Source: Bacteriovoracaceae bacterium (GTDB taxonomy: Bacteria > Bdellovibrionota > Bacteriovoracia > Bacteriovoracales > Bacteriovoracaceae). From it: a stretch of 18,676 bases of DNA. Under the pieces are notes generated by a model. It was given only the letters and a program-made list of their open reading frames with translations. It was not told the origin of the DNA and made no database searches. The position numbers and the translations under genes are program-made. Positions 14,060 to 18,676 of this stretch are shown here, piece by piece. Each line of letters starts with the position of its first letter. The stretch's first letter is position 1. The stretch spans positions 1 through 18,676 of the forward strand of contig JAGOVR010000017.1 of assembly GCA_018060635.1 (NCBI GenBank), written 5' to 3'.

Positions 14060-14214
14060 AAAATGCCCTAGGGAAAAAATCTCCTCTCTAGGGATTCAGA
14101 CAAAGCTATTTTATAATTAACTAAGTGAGGTCGGATTCATCTATTCCGATTTTTTTCAGTCTTTTAAACATCGTTCAACACAGGATGTGTTGGATAAAAA
14201 AGCAAGGAGTGCCC
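14060..14214 (+). other. Structured 5' leader of fliA
   Basis: The leader holds three inverted repeats. CCCTAG and CTAGGG sit at about 14067-14095 with a 16-base loop. TCGGA (14131-14135) and TCCGA (14145-14149) are followed by seven T (14150-14156), like a short weak terminator. CAACACA (14176-14182) and TGTGTTG (14186-14192) form a perfect 7-bp stem with a 3-base loop, ending 10 bases before the AAGGAG site. The order hairpin plus T-run, then second hairpin near the ribosome site, would suit attenuation or translational control; function is untested. Confidence 0.4.
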
Positions 14215-15000
14215 ATGTCAGAATTAACGAAAAAGCTTAAAAATTTAAAAGATTATCGCAACACAGTTGATCCTAAGATGAAAGATGAAATTGTGGTAGA
14301 GTACGCTCCCCTTATTCGTTACATTGCTCAAAAGATTGCTTCCCGTTTACCTGCTAATATAGAGCTGGATGATCTTATTTCTTGTGGAGTCATAGGGCTT
14401 ATGGATGCTATTGATAAGTTTGATTGTACTCGTGATAATAAATTTAAAACTTATGCCGAATTTCGTATTCGAGGTTCTATTTTAGATGAATTAAGAGCGC
14501 AAGATTGGATTCCTAGATCGGTGAGAGAAAAATCTAAGCTGATTGAAAGAACATTTCAAAAGTTAGAAAATGAATTAGGCAAAGAACCCACAGATGAGCA
14601 GATGTGTGCAGAGCTTAAGATGGATCAAGAAGAGTATTATTCTTTGGTAGATAAAGCCAAAACAGTTTCTGTACTTAACATTGATGATTCGACGGCTTTC
14701 AATAGAGAGGATAAGAAGCTTATGTTAGGGCTTTTGGAACAACGTAGATCTTCTAACCCTTACTCTGCTATTAACTATAAGCGTTCGCAGGAAAAAATTA
14801 AAGAAGTGATCAATGGACTTCCTGAAAAACAAAAATTAGTACTTTCCCTTTACTATTATGAAGATTTAAATCTTAAAGAGATTGGACAGGTCTTAGAGGT
14901 TACAGAATCTAGAGTATCTCAATTACATACTCAAGCAGTAGAAAAACTTAAAGCAAAACTTAAAAAAGAATTCGATTCATTTGAAGACTTAGCCGCTTAA
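14215..15000 (+). CDS. fliA: RNA polymerase sigma factor for flagellar genes (sigma-28)
   Basis: FliA directs RNA polymerase to late flagellar and chemotaxis promoters of the type TAAA-N15-GCCGATAA. The 261-aa protein has region 2 at about 28-98 (YAPLIRYIAQKIASRLP, LDDLISCGVIGLMDAIDKFD, FKTYAEFRIRGSILDELRAQDW), region 3 at about 100-160 (IPRSVREKSKLIERTFQKLE), and a region 4 helix-turn-helix at 210-245 (DLNLKEIGQVLEVTESRVSQ). The LDELRAQDW-PRSVR block is the FliA hallmark that separates it from RpoD and general stress sigmas. I chose the ATG at 14215: AAGGAG lies 6 bases upstream, while the frame open to a GTG at 14125 has no ribosome site. Its usual neighbours flhA, flhF and flhG are not in the window, but gene order may continue differently. 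A strong terminator follows. Confidence 0.93.
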   Translation: MSELTKKLKNLKDYRNTVDPKMKDEIVVEYAPLIRYIAQKIASRLPANIELDDLISCGVIGLMDAIDKFDCTRDNKFKTYAEFRIRGSILDELRAQDWIPRSVREKSKLIERTFQKLENELGKEPTDEQMCAELKMDQEEYYSLVDKAKTVSVLNIDDSTAFNREDKKLMLGLLEQRRSSNPYSAINYKRSQEKIKEVINGLPEKQKLVLSLYYYEDLNLKEIGQVLEVTESRVSQLHTQAVEKLKAKLKKEFDSFEDLAA

Positions 15001-15033
15001 AAACCGAATTATTAACTCAGGTTTTTTCTTAAT

Positions 15034-15065
15034 AAAAAGAGGGGAGATTTTCTCCCCTCTTTTTT
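15034..15065 (+). terminator. Rho-independent terminator after fliA
   Basis: A 14-bp perfect stem AAAAAGAGGGGAGA (15034-15047) with loop TTT and TCTCCCCTCTTTTT (15051-15064), ending in six T. It lies 34 bases after the fliA stop and only about 50 bases before the next ATG. Confidence 0.93.
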
Positions 15066-15117
15066 ATTATATGTTATTCTAAAGCAAACCATTATTTTGC
15101 TAAGGAAGGCATATTCT

Positions 15118-16614
15118 ATGGAAATTACCAAACCATCGAACAAGGTATTTGTTCTTTTTTCTTTTTCTCTTTTGTCTATTTTAGTAGGGACAACGCTGGC
15201 ATCCTATTTTGTCGCAGGATTACAAAATGGTCATCGCTATGAAGAACACTATCAAACGTTGGATCAACTTAAAAACTTCAAGAAAGAAAATATCTTAGGA
15301 GTTATGGAAAAAGAGTTAGAACAAGGGAACTTGAAAAATGCCAAAAAAGAATTTTTAAGTGTTGTTGGTCTTATAAAAACAACTAAGTCTCAGGTTGGTT
15401 CTGAATTCCCTTGGGGGAAATTTGAAAATTTGTCACAAGAAATTGAAAATTTGTTACAAGGCTTAGAAGGACAAAATAGTAGTTCTGCCATGGTTAAAAC
15501 GCTTAGAGAAAAAAATAGTAACTTTTTGGAATTAGCTAAACGTAATAAGTATCGTAATTTAGAAAGAATTTCAGAGAGAGTTTCAGCTCACATTGCTACG
15601 CTAAACCCTCAAGCTCCAGATTTCTCTAAATACCACCATATTATAGGGCAAGATCTTATTTTGATGAAAAAAGTAACAGAAAATTCTGTTTTAAATAATA
15701 AAGTGAAAAAAGAGATTCTTGCTCAAATTCAAAATGTAGAAGTATATCACGCAAGGTTAGATCAATTAGCTAAGAGTGGTTCTACGCTAACAGCAAAAAT
15801 GGCAGATTATAAAACCTTTGTAGCAAAAGCTTTTAACGCTACCGAGCGCAGTTTGGCCTCACAGTCAGGGACATTATATAGTGCGTATCAAAATTTTTTA
15901 TGGCTTTTAGTTGCTGTTTTTGTTGTAAGCTTAATGTTTACATTTTTAGCATGGTCTCTTTTTTATAAAGAGAAAAAAAATCCCGTAGTTCTTTCATCCC
16001 TGTTAAGGGAGAAAATGCTTCTAGAGATTTTTCCTTTTCCTTTCTTTCTGTTAAATCAGGGAGGAGATGTTGTTTGGACTAATCAAAATGACTTACAAAT
16101 TTATAAAGCTAAAAATAATACAAAATCTTCTAATGAAAATATTTTAGATTTTTTTAAAACAGAAAATGAAATTCTATTAAGCGACTATTTTAAAAATTAT
16201 ATGAGTAGTTTAGATTCTTACAGCGTTTACGGTGAAAAAGGGGTAGAGTTTGAACTACAAAAAAAACCGTATGCTTTTGCAGGTAAAGACTACATAGTTG
16301 TGATCTTGCAAGAAAAGAAGATAGATCATGCTATGACTACAGTTGTTGCAAATCAATTGAATCAAGGATCTTTACAAGAGGTTTTACAGAGTTGGCAAAA
16401 TAATTTAAAAAGTTTTAAAAATCTTGCCATTCGGAGTTGTTCTCTCAGTGAAGTATGCTTAGATGAAAAAGAGCAAGGAAGACTAAATTTACAACAAGAG
16501 GTTAAAGATTTAGAGCAAGAGATGGTGATTACACTAAAACACAGCTTTGAAGAATATAAAAAATATGAAAAAAGCTTAAAAAAAGATCGAAAAGTATCAT
16601 CTCTTTCTTTATGA
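15118..16614 (+). CDS. Two-span membrane sensor-like protein with PAS-like cytoplasmic region
   Basis: A 498-aa protein of unknown function. TM1 is at about 10-34, then a helical periplasmic domain of about 220 residues, TM2 at about 260-283 (FLWLLVAVFVVSLMFTFLAWSLF), and a cytoplasmic part. Residues 300-398 look like a degenerate PAS domain (IFPFPFFLLNQGGDVVWTNQ, then ILDFF, and a closing strand DYIVVILQEK), followed by a glutamate/lysine-rich coiled coil at about 450-490. The topology is that of a sensor kinase or chemoreceptor, but no H-box, ATPase, HAMP, GGDEF or methyl-accepting signalling domain follows; the output is missing or unrecognised. The ATG at 15118 is chosen because AAGGAAGG sits 8 bases upstream; a TTG at 15097 overlaps that site. 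The fliA terminator precedes it, so it may rely on read-through. A motility link is only suggested by position. Confidence 0.78.
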   Translation: MEITKPSNKVFVLFSFSLLSILVGTTLASYFVAGLQNGHRYEEHYQTLDQLKNFKKENILGVMEKELEQGNLKNAKKEFLSVVGLIKTTKSQVGSEFPWGKFENLSQEIENLLQGLEGQNSSSAMVKTLREKNSNFLELAKRNKYRNLERISERVSAHIATLNPQAPDFSKYHHIIGQDLILMKKVTENSVLNNKVKKEILAQIQNVEVYHARLDQLAKSGSTLTAKMADYKTFVAKAFNATERSLASQSGTLYSAYQNFLWLLVAVFVVSLMFTFLAWSLFYKEKKNPVVLSSLLREKMLLEIFPFPFFLLNQGGDVVWTNQNDLQIYKAKNNTKSSNENILDFFKTENEILLSDYFKNYMSSLDSYSVYGEKGVEFELQKKPYAFAGKDYIVVILQEKKIDHAMTTVVANQLNQGSLQEVLQSWQNNLKSFKNLAIRSCSLSEVCLDEKEQGRLNLQQEVKDLEQEMVITLKHSFEEYKKYEKSLKKDRKVSSLSL

Positions 16615-16647
16615 TAAGAAATGATAAAAAAAGAAAGGAGTTTGTTC

Positions 16648-16929
16648 ATGAATAAAAAAGAGCTTATAGATACTATGTTGACTCACCAAGAACTTTCGCA
16701 TCTCACTCGTAAAGATGTAGAAGTTATGCTTTCAACTTTTGTGGAAACAGTAAAAAAAACAGTTAAGAAGGGTGATGATGTCAGCATGATGGGATTTGGC
16801 ACTTTTACCAAAATGAAAAGAGCCGCTCGTAACGGAATTAATCCTACAACAGGCGAGGGCATTAAGATTAAGGCCAAGATTTTTCCTAAATTTAAACCAG
16901 GAAAAGAATTTAAAGAGCATCTTTCTTAG
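16648..16929 (+). CDS. HU-family DNA-binding protein
   Basis: Histone-like dimer that bends and compacts DNA. The 93-aa protein has the full family pattern: MNKKELIDTM start, helical dimerisation part, GFGTF (49-53), then the DNA-binding arm RAARNGINPTTGEGIKIKA, where P66 in the N-P-T-T-G-E block is the intercalating proline, and the final KFKPGKEFKEHLS. Length is normal for HU (about 90). AAAGGAG lies 7 bases upstream of the ATG at 16648; an earlier ATG at 16621 has no site and would add nine residues absent from the family. The stop overlaps the stop of the convergent coaE gene. It could be HU or an IHF-like paralogue; I prefer HU. Confidence 0.93.
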   Translation: MNKKELIDTMLTHQELSHLTRKDVEVMLSTFVETVKKTVKKGDDVSMMGFGTFTKMKRAARNGINPTTGEGIKIKAKIFPKFKPGKEFKEHLS

Positions 16930-17576
16930 TTTATCTCTTCGGTTAAGAGATCAATTAAAGATTCAGTGGATTTTTTAAGTGATTCTTGATCTTTAGAATT
17001 ATCAATTACAAAATGGGCTAGTAGTTTTTTATAATCTAGGGGCATCTGAGCTTCTAGCATTTTTTTTGCAGTCTCAAAATTAATCTGATCTCTTTTTTGT
17101 AAGCGTTTTATTTGCTCGACACTTGTGCTATAGACACAAATACTTTGGTCGACTTTAGTCTCTAAATTCTTTTCGTATAATAAGGGCACATCATAAATAA
17201 CAAAATGAGGATTTGAAAAAGCGTTATAAAAAAAATAAAAAGCAAAAGGAAGTTTAGGATAAATAAAATTTTCAACGGTTATGCGGGCATCATTATCAGA
17301 GAAAACAATCTGTCTTAAGATTGGGAAGTTAATATTCCCCTTAACGATAGCGTCAGGAAAATTTTTGGCAATAAAATGAATAGAGCTTTCTTGAGTATAG
17401 ACATATTTAACCATACTATCGGCTGAAATAAGGGGGATATTTTTTTGTTCAAAAATTTTAGCAACAGTGCTTTTTCCCGAAGCAATTCCACCCGTTAATC
17501 CCAAGAGTGGGACAGGACAATTATAGAGTCTCGTAGTTGCATCGAGACGAATATATTTATGTTTTAGATTTAGCAT
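16926..17576 (-). CDS. coaE: Dephospho-CoA kinase
   Basis: Phosphorylates the ribose 3'-OH of dephospho-CoA with ATP, the last step of coenzyme A synthesis. The 216-aa protein has the P-loop GGIASGKST (29-37), the substrate-binding SADSMV (51-56, usually DAD) and the lid/core motifs FVIYDVPLLYE and QIKRLQKRDQ. The family normally begins only a few residues before GLTGG; here 24 residues precede it (MLNLKHKYIRLDATTRLYNC). The ATG at 17576 overlaps the 3' end of mazG by 20 bases and has no Shine-Dalgarno, so it is probably read by coupling; a TTG at codon 25 is the only internal start near the normal position and also lacks a site. It is the second gene of mazG-coaE. Its stop codon overlaps that of the HU gene on the other strand. 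Confidence 0.92.
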   Translation of the reverse strand: MLNLKHKYIRLDATTRLYNCPVPLLGLTGGIASGKSTVAKIFEQKNIPLISADSMVKYVYTQESSIHFIAKNFPDAIVKGNINFPILRQIVFSDNDARITVENFIYPKLPFAFYFFYNAFSNPHFVIYDVPLLYEKNLETKVDQSICVYSTSVEQIKRLQKRDQINFETAKKMLEAQMPLDYKKLLAHFVIDNSKDQESLKKSTESLIDLLTEEIN

Positions 17577-18360
17577 AAATTTCTATTTTAGCTTTTTGCC
17601 AACAAGCTTCCTTTTCTTCTAATGTTAGTTGTTCAAAGGATTTACCTTCAGCTTCTAGGATCTGTTCCATTTTGGCGAAACGATTAATAAATTTCTTATT
17701 AGAAGAACGAAGCGCTTCCTCAGCACTTATATTCAGATGCCTAGCCAATTGAGTAACCGAAAAAAGAACATCTCCTATCTCTTCCATAATATTGTCTTGA
17801 TTCATAGGAGCATGAGGTTTTAGTTCTTCCTTTAATTCCTGCCATTCTTCTTCTACTTTATACATGACTTGTTGGAAGTCATCCCAGTCAAAATTAACTT
17901 TTTTACTTTTTTTCCCAATTTTTTCCGCACTGTAAAGTGCAGGGAATTTTAAGTAAGAGTCATTAAAAAGAGATTCTTTTTTCTCTTCTTTTTTAATTTT
18001 ATCCCAGTTCACAAGTACTTGTTGTGAACTTATTTTATCTTTATTTTTTTCTTCAAAAACATGAGGATGGCGTCTAATCAGTTTGTCTGCTAGTGTTTTA
18101 CAAACAGATTCAAGGGTAAAAGAATTTTCTTGTTCCGCAATAGTAGTATGCAAAAGTATTTGCAGAAGAACATCTCCTAACTCCTCATTCATTTCGCGAG
18201 TATCTTGGCTTTCTACGGCGTAGATATATTCATATGTTTCTTCTACTAGGTAGGGAAGTAGTGATGTATAATTTTGCTCCAAATCCCAAGGACAGCCTGT
18301 TTCAGGATGGCGAAGGGCTTTAACTACCTCAATAACTCTTGCGAGCTCTTTATATTGCAT
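17557..18360 (-). CDS. mazG: Nucleoside triphosphate pyrophosphohydrolase MazG
   Basis: Hydrolyses NTPs and dNTPs to NMP plus pyrophosphate, a house-cleaning role. The 267-aa protein is a full-length two-domain MazG. The N-terminal domain opens with LRHPETGCPWDLEQNYTSL and carries E40, E41, E44 and E59, E60, D63 (EETYE and EELGD metal motifs). The C-terminal domain repeats them (EEEWQELKEEL at 170-180 and EEIGD at 193-197). RRHPHVF and WDKIKKEEK between the domains are also standard. AAAGG sits about 8 bases upstream of the ATG. It is the first gene of an operon with coaE (20-base overlap), divergent from ybeY across 53 bases, where AGATT/AATCT (18379-18392) forms a small inverted repeat. Confidence 0.96.
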   Translation of the reverse strand: MQYKELARVIEVVKALRHPETGCPWDLEQNYTSLLPYLVEETYEYIYAVESQDTREMNEELGDVLLQILLHTTIAEQENSFTLESVCKTLADKLIRRHPHVFEEKNKDKISSQQVLVNWDKIKKEEKKESLFNDSYLKFPALYSAEKIGKKSKKVNFDWDDFQQVMYKVEEEWQELKEELKPHAPMNQDNIMEEIGDVLFSVTQLARHLNISAEEALRSSNKKFINRFAKMEQILEAEGKSFEQLTLEEKEACWQKAKIEIYAKSKT

Positions 18361-18413
18361 AAAAATACCTTTAAGATGAGATTAATCAATCTAGAGAATA
18401 AAGGAATCGGTGT

Positions 18414-18676
18414 ATGCTTGCAAACAACAAGATCATAAAAATTCAAGGTAAAAAAATAGTTTTATTTATACAAACTAAAATTCATCTGCATAAACAGGAC
18501 TTAAAATGGATTAAAGCAACAATTCCTGTTTTGGAGGCTTTTTTAAAAAATAAAAAGAAGGGATGGGCCTTATCAGCTAAAGTAGAGTGTTCGCTTCTTT
18601 TATGCGGCATGAAGCAAATGCAGAAATTGAACAAGCTTAACCGAAAAAAAGATAAAGTGACAGATGTCATTTCTTT
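18414..18676 (+). CDS. ybeY: Endoribonuclease YbeY (N-terminal part; 3' end outside window)
   Basis: YbeY is a zinc-dependent endoribonuclease for 16S rRNA 3'-end maturation and ribosome quality control. About 87 codons are present. The clear signature is at the right edge: KLNKLNRKKDKVTDVISF, the counterpart of the family's LN-x-x-YRGKDKPTNVLSF. The zinc motif (three His) lies beyond the window. The part before it is basic and has two probable helices, consistent with the family's variable N-terminus. I chose the ATG at 18414 because AAAGGA lies 8 bases upstream and the frame is open from there to the edge. It diverges from mazG. Identity rests on one strong block, so confidence is good but not complete. 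Confidence 0.85.
   Translation, partial: MLANNKIIKIQGKKIVLFIQTKIHLHKQDLKWIKATIPVLEAFLKNKKKGWALSAKVECSLLLCGMKQMQKLNKLNRKKDKVTDVIS

Noticed and set aside
14125..14214. N-terminal extension of FliA starting at a GTG
   Set aside because: No ribosome site, sequence unlike the family, and it would cover the hairpins of the leader. AAGGAG before 14215 decides the start.
15080..15106. TAAA-N15-GCTAAGGA as a sigma-28 promoter for the 498-aa protein
   Set aside because: Spacing is right but the -10 matches only 4 of 8 and overlaps the AAGGAAGG ribosome site, which would remove it from the mRNA.
16362..16649. 95-aa minus-strand open frame opposite the 498-aa gene
   Set aside because: Shadow of a well-supported gene; Ser/Phe/Cys-rich product typical of an antisense frame.
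18379..18392. AGATT/AATCT inverted repeat between mazG and ybeY as an operator
   Set aside because: Only 5-bp A/T-rich arms in a 53-base gap; likely to occur by chance.
1..18676. Mobile element, CRISPR, toxin-antitoxin or defence system
   Set aside because: No transposase, integrase, spaced repeat array, terminal inverted repeats or recognisable defence protein; composition is uniform by eye and every gap is short.

Overview
The window is AT-rich chromosomal DNA from a motile Gram-negative bacterium. The gene set suggests a low-GC member of the Bdellovibrionota or a related former deltaproteobacterial lineage: a flagellar-type sigma factor, two lipoproteins, a secreted DsbA-like thiol protein, a short SerA next to PurA, a DUF507-like protein and several lineage-specific secreted or membrane proteins. 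The lineage call is inference from protein character; no rRNA or other phylogenetic marker is present. I see no tRNA, rRNA, CRISPR array, insertion sequence, phage gene or attachment site, so this looks like stable core chromosome with small orphan genes between housekeeping genes.

Layout. 1-2.1 kb, minus strand: serA-purA operon with overlapping stop and start codons; purA runs off the left edge. 2.2-2.6 kb, minus: a 114-aa orphan gene with a terminator behind it and a strong sigma-54-type promoter in front. 2.8-5.5 kb: murJ (lipid II flippase, TTG start), a DUF507-like gene, and a convergent gene for a single-span membrane protein. 5.6-7.3 kb: an exported 504-aa protein with an in-frame GFGQG tandem repeat, a near-perfect sigma-28 promoter and a strong terminator. 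7.3-10.3 kb: DNA-repair block with uvrC (lacking the usual C-terminal helix-hairpin-helix region), a 70-aa zinc-ribbon-like protein and a diverged family-4-type uracil-DNA glycosylase homologue. 10.3-12.2 kb: a peptidoglycan-cleavage pair, a SpoIID/LytB-type lytic transglycosylase followed 6 bp later by an Amidase_3 N-acetylmuramoyl-L-alanine amidase. 12.2-14 kb: a lipoprotein (minus) divergent from a DsbA-family lipoprotein (plus). 14-17 kb: fliA with a structured leader, a 498-aa two-span membrane protein with a PAS-like cytoplasmic part, and an HU-family protein. 16.9-18.4 kb, minus: mazG-coaE. Right edge: the start of ybeY on the plus strand.

The genes work together in three themes. Envelope building and remodelling: murJ exports lipid II, and the SpoIID-like enzyme plus amidase cut glycan strands and stem peptides. 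Genome and nucleotide maintenance: uvrC, the uracil-DNA glycosylase homologue, MazG, PurA and HU. Motility-linked regulation: fliA lies in the window, and the best sigma-28 promoter in the window sits upstream of the Gly-rich exported protein about 8.5 kb away, so that unknown protein is probably a member of the motility regulon. The clearest alternative-sigma promoters (sigma-28 at about 5620, sigma-54 at about 2600, possibly another sigma-54 at about 12930) precede unrecognised genes, not the housekeeping ones. This is the most interesting pattern in the window. No clearly new multi-gene system such as a defence island is visible.
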